A stretch of DNA of 64,000 nucleotides from Lineus longissimus (Eukaryota > Nemertea > Pilidiophora > Heteronemertea > Lineidae). A program made the position numbers and the translations under genes. The DNA is taken from assembly GCF_910592395.1 (NCBI RefSeq), contig NC_088310.1, positions 629,501-693,500 on the forward strand. Direction: 5' to 3'. How positions within the stretch are numbered: the stretch's first letter is position 1; every line of letters starts with the position of its first letter. The notes under the pieces are model-generated. The model was not told the DNA's origin. It saw only the letters and a program-made list of their open reading frames with translations, and searched no databases. Below are positions 48,469 to 61,400 of the stretch, in pieces.

Positions 48469-48561
48469 TTTTACATCAAGCTACATGGCCGCCAGAAACA
48501 GTCGAGAAAACCCCCTCAATTAATGCAGTTATTTCTTTGATTGGAGACAAACTCTCAATTG
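48469..48561 (+). CDS. Candidate small phase 1-1 exon (31 codons, Pro/Thr/Ser)
   Basis: The segment runs from GACTTCTCAG to a strong donor ATTG|GTAAGT; it is 93 bases, phase 1-1 and open. It would encode ATWPPETVEKTPSINAV and end DKLSIG, resembling a Pro/Thr linker. It is the fourth such symmetric candidate on this strand. The acceptor tract is modest, and no homology is recognised. Confidence 0.3.
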
Positions 48562-48785
48562 GTAAGTTTGAAAGCTCTTTAAAAAAGGTTTTTGCCCTTT
48601 ACTTTGTCATTGTTTTATGATGACGATATGATGGCTTGTATTGCATTTAAGGAGTTGATTCTGCTCCAAACCTTATGATGTCAACACTATTGAGGTTTCT
48701 TGACCTTTAACAAAGACTAGACATCCAGTTATAAATGGGCCTGAGGCCATTTCATTCAGTCTCCAGTTGTTTGAACGGAGGTCGG

Positions 48786-48865
48786 GGCGAACACAGTGAC
48801 GACGTGGTTGGACTGATTGACTTCTGGTGAGAGTTGTGGGTTCAAATCTCTTCTGAGGCACTTTA
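48786..48865 (+). mobile_element. tRNA-like head of a SINE-like element
   Basis: The segment has a box-A-like ACGTGGTTGGACTGATTGAC, then CTTCTGGTGAGAGTTGT, and a box B GGTTCAAATCT (near 48839-48849), with spacing as in Pol III promoters. The body may extend to about 48960 (CTCCTTAATATCCCTTCGCC, GAATGAGCAGCGC). On the minus strand it creates the ORF motif RRDLNPQLSPEV, a translation often produced by tRNA-derived repeats. Confidence 0.45.
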
Positions 48866-49663
48866 TATTTAGAGTTCCAAGATTGAGTGGGGCCTGAGTA
48901 GCTTGCTCCTTAATATCCCTTCGCCAGCGCTGAATGAGCAGCGCATCTGAGTTCAACTGGAAGGTTTCAGATTAGACCTTGTCTAAAGTGTGAATCAGTT
49001 GACACCTCTACCGCCGTTGATATCAGAATATAAACTCAAACGTTTACTCTAGTAAATTTGGCTAAACTTGTAAAAATGTCATCAAAAATACGATCAAAAT
49101 CACCACTTCGCCGGATGTAACTCCGATGGCCAGTTTCAGCTTCCACGTGCACAGAGCCTCACGACAATTAGCAGTTAAGCCGGTCAATCAAACTGATTGC
49201 GAAGAGTCATCTGAACCCACTCGACGATGATGATCCTGAAAGAAAAGTCGCTTCGAATCGAAAAAGGCGTATAAGATCCTGCATCGAGGAATTCATTTCT
49301 TTGCTTCCGCTGGTTGGGTATTAGGTTACTTTATTGAAAGAAGGAGCCGTATGGGAATATGTCATCGCAAGCCGTGCCATTCATCGTCTTCAATAGGGAT
49401 CAAGTTTTGGAGCACAAAAATGGGGAAGGACACGTGAAGCAATATGAAGAACTGAATGAAAATAGTCAGAGTGTCTGTAAAGTTTCTGTGCTTTGTTTGA
49501 GCAGGAGAATTCGTAAGAAATATCATTCATTCTCTAATCAATATTTTATTGTCATTTGGTTCTTTCTTTCCAAAAGTCATTTTAGAGAAGTTTGATGCTT
49601 TTGAAAGGGTTTGTCAAAACGTGGTCATGAATCTCGCAGCATGAGAAACTGAGAATGGGCTGT

Positions 49664-49733
49664 GGGAGAGACGCAATGGAATCAAGGACGCCTGTCATCT
49701 CTGCGATACCGGGTTCGACTCCCGTTGCTCCCA
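49664..49733 (+). mobile_element. tRNA-derived SINE head
   Basis: The 5' GGGAGAG pairs with TGCTCCC (49726-49732) at five or six of seven positions. Box A is GACGCAATGGAATCA-like, and box B, GGTTCGACTCC (49712-49722), is exact. The internal sequence CGCCTGTCATCTCTGCGA replaces a standard anticodon arm, which suggests a SINE head rather than a tRNA gene. A body may continue to about 49850. Confidence 0.6.
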
Positions 49734-49909
49734 GTATACTCATGTGATAGAGAGAACGGGTCTCTTCAAATAAATAGGTTTCCACCGGGAAAGCGACCCA
49801 ATATTGTCGAAAGACCAATTAATATGCTTCGTAAGCTGCTTCACGTGGCAGATCATACGACGATCGTTACGACTCAAAAGGTCAAAATCGTTTACCGGAG
49901 CCAGACACA

Positions 49910-49924
49910 CCCCCCCCCCCCCCC
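49910..49924 (+). repeat. C15 homopolymer
   Basis: Fifteen consecutive C follow GACACA, just downstream of the SINE-like element. Confidence 0.95.
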
Positions 49925-50986
49925 AAACCTCGAAACATGATGACTCTGTTGTTTAATTCAGCGATTGCGAAGCCTCTGAAGTTAGGAGAACAGGAAAACA
50001 CTGGCCAGACCATTATTGGGTGAACCAATCGGGACATTGACATTCATAAGTCTTCATGAAATAGTCCTCAAAACGCAAAAGGTGTGGTGCAGGTAATTGG
50101 TATTTTGGTTCCATTTCCAAAGCCCCAAATGTATCATGCTCAGTTGTGACATTATGATATTCTTTCAAGAAAACCTTTCTTTGCCCTGCTAAGTACCCTA
50201 CTCGTAATACAATACTTATCCTCATTACAAAGACAAACGAGCAGAAAACAGCATCTATTTGTTTGACATGTTTGAGGAAAGTACCTCATTAAATGGATTC
50301 GATTCATAAAAAGGAACTGAACTATATCATAACCACTTAGATTTATTTCAAGAAGTGAAATTGACTTGGTTTATGTTGTGTATTAGACTACATTAAGTGC
50401 AAGTTGGCATGAAGTGCCTTCAGTGAGATTCACCCAGGCTTAATGACGTTAGATGTGTATTTTACAAGAGAAGCAAGCAATATTCTATAGATTATTCTGC
50501 CAAACGGAGGATGAAACCTGACCATGTAGCTCTTTTTAGACGGTCGTCGGGCATGTCAAGTATAAGAGGCAATTTAGCTTTTTTATGAGTCTCCAATTTC
50601 ATCCCATAAAATATACTCTAATTGCATTTTACAAAAATGACAAAACTAAACAATTTTCAATGCATTTTACCCAAAAAGCTAAACAATTTGCATTTCAAAC
50701 TTCTCTTGTTAGACGAAATTAAGAAGAACAGGCTTTCTCAGGCACAAAGGGTTCTCAGTTTTGGTTATGAATAACTTAGTTGCCTGTTGGCACAGCAATG
50801 ACCTGGTTTCTATATTAGAGCCTTTTTGAGACTCTTTAAGTCAATGGTGAATCCTCCGACTTCTTCCAACCTTTGAACGAAGTTTGTGTCTAACCACTCA
50901 TCTCACAAGTTCAAAATGGATGAAAAGTAATGAAATGGTGTTGTGAAGGAAATAACTATTACTTCACCATGGTGTCACTTGTGAAA

Positions 50987-51420
50987 TCATCATCATCATC
51001 ATGTCCCGCAGCTGTTAGGCCATTGGGACGACGCTGCATGCATGACTACTTGGCACCATAGGAATCGGTCCTCTGCAAGGCGGATCAGGTCCTCTGTTCT
51101 ACGTCCTGTCCAATCTTTTATGTCATCCATCCAGATCCTCTTTGGGCGCCCTCGCTTTCGCTTGTGAATTACTTCAGGTAAATAGCTATGATCCTGTCCT
51201 ATGAGGTGATGCATCAACAAAGTGCATTGGACATACATTATGGACGTAATAGTTGTTACTTAACGTAGTGGTGGCAGATTGATACGGTTTTTCTAGTACT
51301 CTGTTTTGCCTTCACCCTATTTTTCTTCAATTCTGCCTTACATTGAGCCACATTCCATAAAGAACAGCCTGTGTGGAATTGTGTGAAGCCTAATTTGTCA
51401 TGGCAGTAATCCCTCCGCCC
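50987..51420 (-). mobile_element. 5'-truncated non-LTR retrotransposon (LINE) 3' end
   Basis: The minus-strand ORF 50999-51238 (79 codons) carries HKRKRGRPKRIWMDDIKDWT followed by a LIRLAEDRFLWCQVV motif. This basic GRP-x-x-x-W-x-D-x-I-x-x-W-T-G block and A-x-DR-x-x-W end are the classical C-terminus after the reverse transcriptase of many LINEs. The frame ends at TGA and runs into a (GAT)n tail (minus reading of 50987-51002), a usual LINE 3' end. No reverse transcriptase motif (YADD) is in the window, so the copy is 5'-truncated and inactive. The region up to about 51420 on the minus strand may be older element sequence with stops. Confidence 0.75.
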
Positions 51421-54400
51421 CGTTAACTATAGATGTGGTATCTGAAAACAAGCTATCAATTATATACCAGTGACAGCAAGGTGCCCTCGTGATAGAACAC
51501 GCATCTTCATTGCTGGAGTCTTGCGGAGATTCCCTCATGGCATGTATCATATGGAGACTCGGCCACTTTGAGAACACGGGTTGGGTGGTTTCTGTGACAC
51601 GTAATTGTCAGGTTGGTTGGTGGTAATGATCAGGTATTGACTTCAGGTGACGAAGATGCTTCAAGTGTTCGTGATCAGATTATCTGAGTGTTGACGTAGT
51701 TTGTGTTTTGGGGTGTATGCTGACTTGATAATCCTCTTTTTGGTGATTTCCAACCGGGTTTTCAAACGAAAACCAGTTCTTAAATAACCGAAATTGACCG
51801 AGAGTTTGTTCGTTTAGGCGGTTAGTCTAGAGATTTATGGGTCTATGGTATGTCCACTGAAGGTGTTTCCTTTCAACATAAGGCTCAATCCAGTTCATGG
51901 TATAGCTACTGAAGGTGCAATTCAAAAACCCAACAGCCGGATGTAGTTCCACTCTGCCACCGATCTACCCCAACTTTATACTTGACACAAGACTCATTCT
52001 GTTGAGTACATCAACAACTAGTCTTACTACGTTTTGAAAATTTCAGACTTCTAAATCAAATGATTACTTGCTACAACAGATGTTAGTCATATTTCGGGGG
52101 GGGGGGTAAAGGCAACTGGGTGTTCGAAGTGATACAAACATTGCATGACAATTTCTCATCAAAACTATAAAACTTCGGTCCTTTTTGCTTCATGGCATGT
52201 TTGGCTTCCATGATTGGCTTTTACTGAGCTTCCTAGGGTGTCTTTTATCATTGCTTTTACCTGACACATCCCACGCTGCGCCGGGCTACCAGCGACAATT
52301 TTCGGTGTCAGACCTCTTGATTCAGTCCATTAGTACAGTATGATGCAACAAGAAGAACTGAGGGAGTTCAGAAACGGCAGAAGTTCAAGTTCAGAAACGG
52401 CATCATCAGTTTTGATGGAAATATTTTCGGTTGCTGATACTGAAACATCCACTATAAACATTTGTGTTTGCTTTTCCATTTGCGTTAGAGTCCAAAGGTT
52501 AAGTGAAGGAGTAACAGCTGCTACTTTAAACATGCCTGGCTCTGGGCGATACCGTAGCGCTTAGAGTTAGGATGTTGTCAATGGAAGGCGTAATCCAAGC
52601 ACACTCTCATCAACTATTACCTAATGAATTGTGTTGATTTGCTGGTCATGCCTCATCATGCCTCCATTACAGGACCAATTAAACAATGACACGTGTAGCG
52701 CCCTCTTATCAATATAAACACATGATCGCCGAGAATGACACTGCATAAATGCGCCCGATAGCAAACACACCAATGCCCTGATATGTATTTTGTGCATTCT
52801 TCATGAGATTGGAAGGCCTGAACCCGGAGGCTGGTAGCGGCCAACTTTGATAGGATGATGCTCAGGAGTAGTTCGGAAGACATTGGGAACACGGAAGTTA
52901 ATGATGGTAGTTTATCATTAGCTTGTGATGTTTGAGGGTAACGAAGGCTCGCCGTGTTACCAGAGATAAAAATGATTGGTTTCCTTTGCAGGATTTGCTC
53001 CTCTTGGAATTCGACCCATGCTAATTGTTTTCTAGCGAGTTTGTTAGTTGTGCGTACTTGTACCCATAGCCTCGCAGGTCTTGAATGTTAATGCATTGAA
53101 TAGCATTGGTGGGATTAGTTTTTGTTCCGTGTGGTGTTTTGACGGATTTCAAAATTTCTTTTTCCAATCGAAAAAAGATTTCTAACCTTTTCATTTTTGT
53201 AAATCACATTTCTTGCAGTACGAAGCAGAACTTTATCATTTGACTCTTAGTGTTTTCTAAATATCATAGAACGATGATTGAACAATTGAACGGGTATTGA
53301 ACATACAGGAGAAATATCCTGGTTAATTTCTAACCAAATATTTGCTATCCTGTTTACTCGAGTGTATTAGATTACATCTAACAGCTTCAGAAAACATCCT
53401 GTGATTATGTGCCTTGACTCGATTAAACCAATATAATTCTTGAGTTCTCTTTCTGAATTTTTCAGAAGTTTGATATATGTTGACTCTTTCACTTACTGAG
53501 CTTTCCAAATTAAGTTTTTGAAACATCAGAATTGCGACCAATGAAACCAAAATAGCTTGGTTGGGTGATCTGTGTTGCCTTAGACGAGTTGAGCTGGTTG
53601 TGACATTGATTCATATGGTATTGAGATTGAGTAAAGATGAGTGCAAGTACGAACAAGTACATCAATGGCATTTGATGCTTCAAATGGACAAGAAATACAA
53701 TTTCATGAAGCACCTTCATTTGATCAAATCTGCCATCATAAAAACAAACCTGAACAGCAAATTTGAAAAGGTAAAAAATTAGAATTTTGCATTAAGTTTT
53801 TTGTGACTCGGCATTCAAACCCGGTTTCCATTTGTGCACCTGTACTCAAAACTCTCGTATCTTTCTGCTTCAGTCATTATTACAATTTTACAACTACGCA
53901 CGTCTCGGCATCGAAATCATAGCAAAGCATTGGCACTCCTTGCAAAGGTGCCATCAGTACCATAATTCTCCAAAATGAGCTGCGTGTAACTTCCAACTTG
54001 AATTCAAATTTGAACCCATGATCGACTCATTTTAATTGCATCTCACATGGTTGTGGAGCGAAGTTTTAATGAAATGTACCATTTTGCATTCGGGTAATGT
54101 CTCCTTGCTGACAGGAGGTGTGACATCCCAGCGTAATCGCGGCGACACACCTGTGTCATCCGTTGATGATGTTCATAATTAGCTCATTTTCAGCTCATCT
54201 GGGCTCATTTTACTCAAGTTTGTTCTGTCGTGTGATTTCAAAAGCTTGCAGTATATTTGTGCATTTCTTGCCTTTTGCTTTACATTCTCGTCAAGTTTTA
54301 TCTCAACAAGAAGTTACATGTAAGACAAGGAATAACGAGGAATAGGTTCTGTGTACATCGTTGTACATGTATGTACATAGCCTTGTATTCACTGTTTAGC

Positions 54401-57400
54401 TTACAAATCGCCCTCATTCGATTGTCATGTCCCTCTCCCTAGATTAATGAAACCCAACCCCCCTGGATCATTGGGTCAGAGTCCTTCAGGTGTGAGAATG
54501 TCAGATCGTGCGCAGTGGATCAACCTATATGGCTATATGGAGAAACATGCTTGGCATGAAAATGAAGAGAGTTGCTATTGTCTATAGTTCAACTCATTAA
54601 CCAATCACCTTGTTTACAATTTTCAAAAAGGAATCGTATGGTCAGTACATTGAATGGGACATTGCAATTCTGTGTGTGGTATGGACATCATTATAGTTGT
54701 GTTTAGGCTTTATCCTGAATCCCAATTTTTCATTGATACGCACATGTGTTTGAGAAGTCCATTGAAATGCGGATGAATCAAAAACTTAAGTTTTTCAAAT
54801 GCTGATAATTGTCATTCATCTTTTGCTGCGGAATTGAAATCAGCAAACGCATGTTTCAAAGATTGCGCATCACTATTCGTGTAATTATCCTCATTCTAAT
54901 AATGATGCAAAATAGCTCTCATTTGCTGCAAGAATGCTGCGCTTCTCACAAGCTTCGACACCAATTGGTCGCTCGCATGATTTTGCTGCCGTTTCTGAGT
55001 CAAAAGACTCGCAATGGTCTCGATCAAAGCGTGAATTCAATTATGTCGGCGTATCTCTTGGTATTTCTCTCTAAGTTCTCAAACCCACAAAGGTACGCAG
55101 TAATCCCAATCCAGTATTGGAACGTTCTTGCGTCATCTGCACCTGAAAGAAACACAAGCCTTTGATCTGTAATTGCGATTGAAAAACCTTAAGAATTAAC
55201 ACTTTGCATTGAGGAGAATTTCAAGATGCTTGACAAATTATTTTCTTTTCCATTTGCGCGGATTCCTTCTCATGGTTTCTGTGAGTGTTTCTTGTGTGTT
55301 TGTGATCTAAGGATTAATAGGGTGTGAATGTGACGGATGTGTCAACGAAAGAAGTCGCATCGTAAAGAAGCGTTTTTGTCGGATATGCCGCATTCCCTAT
55401 GTTCTGACATGTCAGTGTTGGTCCGACATATTCCTCTGGGTTCGATGACTTCACACTTCTGTTCACAGTGTCGCATATTATCATCGCCTCCGTCCTGCAC
55501 GTATCATAGACGACAGCCCTGTATCATAGATTCTGATGATGCAGAGAGTTTTTGGTTGTTCACTTTTCCTTTGACCCATTCTCTAAGAATCAAGTGTTCA
55601 GATATAATAAATTCATTTTAGACAACTTAGATCTCTAAACCAGCACTCCTTTCAAATTACCAGCCAGTGAACCCTGATTATTGGCGAATGAGGATTTTAC
55701 AATTGATATTATCAAACCTAACCATGTTGTTTTAAGAATTACAACCTTAGGGCAATGCGGAGTTCCCCATCCCTACATTATTCAGCCTTGGAAATGTAAT
55801 CGTATAATCAAAATCCTCATTTGCATTTTTCCAACCCAAAAATACCATCTTTTTCAATCTTAATCACTTTAATTTCACTGCATCTGGCCTAGAGGCTTAC
55901 ATTGAGCGTTAATCAGAATGAAATTAATTTAACATTGTCTCTCACATATTCTTCCTTTTCTTCTTCTAGGTACGTATGAAAATAGAAAAATCTAAATGAA
56001 GTAAGGTAGGGCTGGGCACCGCGGGGTTCAGATATAGAGTCCTTTTCAGAGCTACCAGATAAATATTGGTGATGAAAAAAAGTCTGCTGAGAGTTAATTT
56101 CTTGTGTTAAGTGAGAACTGTCTAGAGATAATTAACGATGATTACCGTAGAGTTCCTGAGAAGATGGAGGTTCTCAGTTAAATCGGAAAATAAACAAATA
56201 TTCTCCTATTTCACACTATTCCACACCCTCTCCACTGAAAGTCTGTAAACTTCAGCAGTCCACGGCCAGTATCATTCGAAGACACCAACATGAGTGGGGA
56301 TCACTAAAAACGATTTGTCAAATTCACATCACATGACTACTTTCACTGTCTTGCTATCTTTTGAATTCAGGGACGGTCTATGAAGAATATCATTTAAGTC
56401 AAACTAAGGGATCAAAAAACGTTACTTTACCTCGAGTAACCATACACCATACGTGCTTTCCAGACATCTAGACCTGAAGTCGCTGTGGGTTGCTTTTATA
56501 AATGCAGAGAAACTTGATTCTAGTCTGCATGGAATACATTTGGAGAAATAATATCCACTCAAATGCAGAATCGTCATTCTTTTGTCTGTGTTTTACTGTA
56601 GTTGATTGATTGCACTCGATTTCTTTAATGTATATTTTCATTTTCCCTGTGTTTAATTTCAAGGAATCCTGTATGAGAAATCTAGAAGTCATTCATCACA
56701 ACACAAGCATCAGAACTAAGCTATTTTAGACGAACTGGGCATTGTCGAGATTTATATCGTGATTTGAATGGAAAGTCATATTGTTTGATATCAGATGTAA
56801 AAAAGGACTTTTACTTAGGAATCATCTCCAAACTAAAAATAAATTTGATTTCAAAGAGAGCATAAAAAATAGGCTTCACGATTTCCATTTCGTCTGTGGT
56901 TACTCATACTAGTATATACAGGCTGAAGGTGTATTGGTTTGGGGGAGGTGCCACCTGTTTCAGATCCAGTCGGCTCCAGGCATGAATCGTTCCCGATGAA
57001 ACCTTACAGCTTGCTCTTTATGCACCTTAAGAGTTGTGTTGTTTCCACATTACCTAAACCCATGTCCGATACACTTTGAGTTGACCACTTAGCAGTGCCA
57101 AAACGTCTTTTATCAGAAATCATGTCAAGGATCATTCTACTTCCTACAGTTCATTCTGTCCGTTGAATCGAAATCTTCTAGTATCAATAGAACGAATCGT
57201 CTATCATCCGGCAACACTGCCCTAATCATGCCGCCTTTTGTAGGACTTCCATCTCTTGTGCTGCGTAGTACAATCCATTGACATTATGCTCATCTCCAGC
57301 AGATTTGAAGCTCCATTACACTTTCAGAAGTTACCGCTCTCTTGGGTTGCCTTTCCGAGACCTCATTGTCAGGGAACACTAGCCTCAACACTAGCCAATT

Positions 57401-58164
57401 TGTAATGCTTTATAAAGAATACAAAAGCCATGACACTTCACGACCGTTAAATGTCATCGGCGGCCATCTTGCACCCGAGCAAATAAAAGGATGCGGCGTG
57501 ACGTCCCAGTTGGCTAATTTTCATCACTTGCTTTTTTTTCTTTTTTGATGATTCAATTCGGAGTTGCTGCAATTAGGCTTAAATGATTCTTTGAGGCATT
57601 TTACAGCAAAAAGCTTCTCATTGAGTTCAGCATCTTAGTGTTGGGATCAAGCCCTTCAAGCTGCAGTACAGTCGGCTTTGACTTAGTGAACAAAGTGTTC
57701 TTCACCTCTGTCGTTTTAAACTTGAGGTTGTCTTTTAATGTTCTATAACTGTTCGCCTTCGTCACTTAATATGTTTATCTGTAAATCCTTTCTGTTGTTT
57801 TTCATCTTTAAGTCTTAGAAAAAAGTCATGGACGGTTGCAGTACACCAGAATTTGGATCTTGGCTCTGAGAGCATCATCGGAACGTGCGGAGGAAGTATA
57901 AGAATATTTAATTGCATAAAGAGTGGGTTATAGAAACAAGACAAGTTCCTCAATCTCATCTAATTATCTGTCAATAATATTATTGTGCACTCACATTCCG
58001 AACCTTGCTGTTCTTCACGACATAGTCTTTTCGACATACATGTATGTAGTAGTAAACACTGAGATTACATTTGTGTTATATATTTACTGTGAACTTTGTG
58101 AAGGTTTTCTGTGCCTCCTGGTTTCAGTGACTTACAGTGCCTTCATCTATTGAAGTGGATGTAA
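51421..58164. other. Long non-coding stretch
   Basis: No supported exon. A small internal duplication (GTTCAGAAACGGCA twice) lies near 52366-52402. A 118-codon + ORF at 54809-55165 and a pair of antisense ORFs at 52330-52564 have no recognised domains. Confidence 0.45.
52096..52106 (+). repeat. G11 homopolymer
   Basis: Eleven consecutive G, the third G-run of this kind in the window. Confidence 0.95.
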
Positions 58165-58432
58165 AAGAGTGCTGGTCCTGTCTCATCCAAGTAAAATCTT
58201 TGGACCACCAATACCGAAAGGAGCAGGACGTCCCGTTATCTGATTAGGTGGCCATATCAACATGTTATAAAGAGTATTTGTCCTGTCCTCTTCATTGGAA
58301 ACCCTGTGGACCACCAATATTACCAAGAGAAGTTCCGTTATATGATCAAGTAGCCACATTAACAAGTTATAAAGAGGATTGGTCCGGTCGTCTTCATTGT
58401 AAACCCTATAGACCAGCCATCAGATCAAAGTC
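58165..58432 (+). repeat. About 105-bp tandem repeat, 2.5 copies
   Basis: AAAGAG recurs at 58164, 58269 and 58371, bounding units of 105 and 102 bases. Shared words in order: GGTCCTGTC/TGTCCTGTC/GGTCCGGTC, CTTTGGACCACCAAT/CTGTGGACCACCAAT, CCGTTAT, and (A/C)ATGTTATAAAGAG/ACAAGTTATAAAGAG. Divergence is moderate. ORFs across it are incidental. Confidence 0.85.
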
Positions 58433-61400
58433 TCATCATGTAACCCAGGGGAATGGGAGGTTTCTGGCTCTAATTTAGCCAGATCTAACAGATTACTGTC
58501 GTAATCAGACTGACGTGGACTTCGTCAAGGTACTAATTCGATTTCGAACAAGAATAATTTCGGACTTGCAGCGTTTATACTTCGTCGTTCACTCAATCTT
58601 GATGGAGCTAAAACCTCAAGAAAGTGAGCGTCTCAACAAGATGATTGGTATTTGTAAAGGTCAATCCCTCCAATTGATTCAACTCTATTGCAATATTCAG
58701 CTTGTCCATCCGGAATCTGAATTCTTACAAGTAATGAGACGATTTCACCATCTTGTTCGCAAAACATCCTTTCATTTTCCTCTGATTGTATACCCATTCC
58801 CCAATGTCTTGATTCATTATCAGACGTACTATCAAACTTAGAGATGTGACAGATATAAAGGATCTAATGCCCCTATCTTGTTTATGTAATATCCAAGGTC
58901 ACTTACTACAACTTCTGTTAAGATGCGTTCAAGGACGGAAAAATGACAGCGTTACATGAATCTGTGGGATAATTATGGATTCTGATAGATGCGTAGTCGG
59001 CCATTAAATGAATCATTATTATGACAGTCCCCGTCACCTCGATGTGATCATGTAGTCTCATCCCGACACGATTCCGTGAAACTTACCGACAGCCAAATTG
59101 AGATTGTCATGTTATCAATTTTCCGCGTTGAAATTTGTTTAGGAAGTTTAATTATTATAAAGTGATTGGCCAACCCCATGCTCTGTCAGAACGCTAGTTG
59201 GCCAAACTTACTTCGAATCTGACAGCGCGACTTCGATGCCGACAGCGGTGATTTAATTGCAGAATAATTAAGAATTGATTTCTGCCGTCTCGTAATGAAG
59301 CTTGGGCACAAAAACCACGCTCCTGGTTATTACGTGGATTGTTTAGGAGAGGGGGTGCAGCTTTTGATCTCGGACAAAATTTTATTGATTTTTCTCTCGG
59401 CTTCTGTGATGAAAATTCACTATTCTATACATTTGATTATCTAGCGCTGTTTGATTCCAACTTCAGACTTAATACTTGTGATGGGTCACTTCAATTATAA
59501 TGACACTTAGTTGTCTTCGGTACCGTTTGGCCCTGCTTCTTTAATTCGTTTTGAGGTGGGCTGTCAAAGTGGTTCGGAAAGGTCAAGAATGCCGGACGGC
59601 CGTATCTTTCTTTATGAGGTTAGGTTTACTTATAGGGACGGCACAAAGAAGTACCAATGCGACTCACTTCGATTGACCAAGCCTGGAACTAGCTGTAGGC
59701 AGAACCTTGGCTTGCGTAGTTCGGCAAGTCCTTTGTTCCAGGTAGACACGTCAAGAAAACGGGAGGATTTCCTCTAATTCATCTCATCTGTCACCTATTA
59801 TAGTGAGAACCAGGTATTTCAGCAGGTAGAACACCTCACTTCATATCAAGTTGGACTAGAATCCTGGTACGTTATAGTACTGCCGTTCTGTCAAAAACGC
59901 AATGGTGATTCAACACAACTTATGTTAAAATGATGCTTTCATGCTAAAACTATGTCATCAAAGGTTATGTGAAAGTGTAACAAGTACTTACACTACCAAA
60001 ATTTCTTAAATTTATGCGATTAACTTCTTTGAAACTCTAGAAAACGGAAATACAGAGCAGGGAAGTTATAAATAAGCAAAAAAACATCTGAGGATCCAAA
60101 GGTGATTCTCCATCTTACTTCCAGTAAGTTTGATTCATAGCGCTTCCTCGTATCGCTTCCCTCTCATCCTGTCAAAAAGGAAGCTATGAACTTGTAAATT
60201 ATGTCTTTACGTGTTGATTTGTAATGTTTTCAAGGAAGTGCCAGTAAACAGGCTATCTATTTGAAAAGTAAATACTGGCATCTTCTTTATAATGTATCAA
60301 ACACTTCCTGTTGTGATCAAGCTCTTTGTATGAGACATAAGCAACGTGGAAGAAGGTGGATATGACGAGTGACCTTATGACAGGTAGTCTAGACCAGCAA
60401 GGCATCCACTCCCCAAATTTTTCGCCAAAAACAGAAGGTGCCATTGGCAGTTAACCTTTACAAAAAACAGAACCCCATTCGGGGGAGTGACTCTCCTTGT
60501 CACTTTGGCTACAGGGGATGCTGCATTTCTCCTGCCATTCACATTTACTCCTCAACAAACGTGGACTCAAACACATGGTATGATGTTTCTTCCTCTCATC
60601 ATTGAGCTGGCATCAGCAGGTTGAACTGTTGTTTCTTTTTTAGACAAATAATGGACCGGAGTGACCAAAGGGTAGTCTGTGTTTAGTTACTTTCCACGAC
60701 TTCTTCCTACTTCGGTTATTTGCCTGACGATTTCCCTCGCATGACCAAAAGTAATTTGAGGGGGCATTCCGTGCTTGCCCCCTACCCCACCATGTGCGTC
60801 AGGACTCGGAGTGCAATTACCCTTGTGGGTCTTCAATAATTACTACGGATTCCCAATCATCTCTTCTGCGTGTTAGACGTAGATGGTGAGAGAAGCAAGT
60901 CGAATGCTCTACGGGGAACACAAACAGGAGACATGAGGTCTACTTATCCAGTGGTTATTATGGTGCCTTTCATACCATGTTTTGATTTCTATGAAATAAT
61001 ATCAAAATGCAACCATTATCTTCAGCTTAACTATTTATTACCACGAAGAGCTGGACCAAGAGTATGTCAACATCAACATCTTTCAAGGAAAACGAAATAG
61101 TCCTAAGTCTATTGCTCATCTAAATTGCTTTATCATCTTTTCATGTATTACACTACATTCTAAAGTGCAATAAACAGAAGCCATACCCTGCTACCTTTAA
61201 AAGGGAATTGTCAGAACCCTGAATGCGATGATTCACGATGTGTCATTACTTCTATCGAGGGTTCCTGCAGCCTTGCTAAGGGATTGTGGATGCCCAGAAC
61301 TGTTAATGTTTACTTTACGTCGCATCCTTAGGAGAGGGCCACAAATTATATTGGATGTTCCGTGGGTGTTACAATCACGCACATCAGATGGCAAATAAAA

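Noticed and set aside
48673-48956. Minus ORFs with RRDLNPQLSPEV
   Set aside because: This motif is a common translation of the antisense of tRNA-derived repeats, and the + strand shows box A/B spacing here.
49582-49818. 78-codon minus ORF
   Set aside because: It runs through the SINE head; the translation is typical of tRNA-derived repeats.
59800-59880. tRNA-like box A and weak box B
   Set aside because: Box B (GGACTAGAATCC) departs too far from GGTTCGANTCC and no stem pairing is seen.
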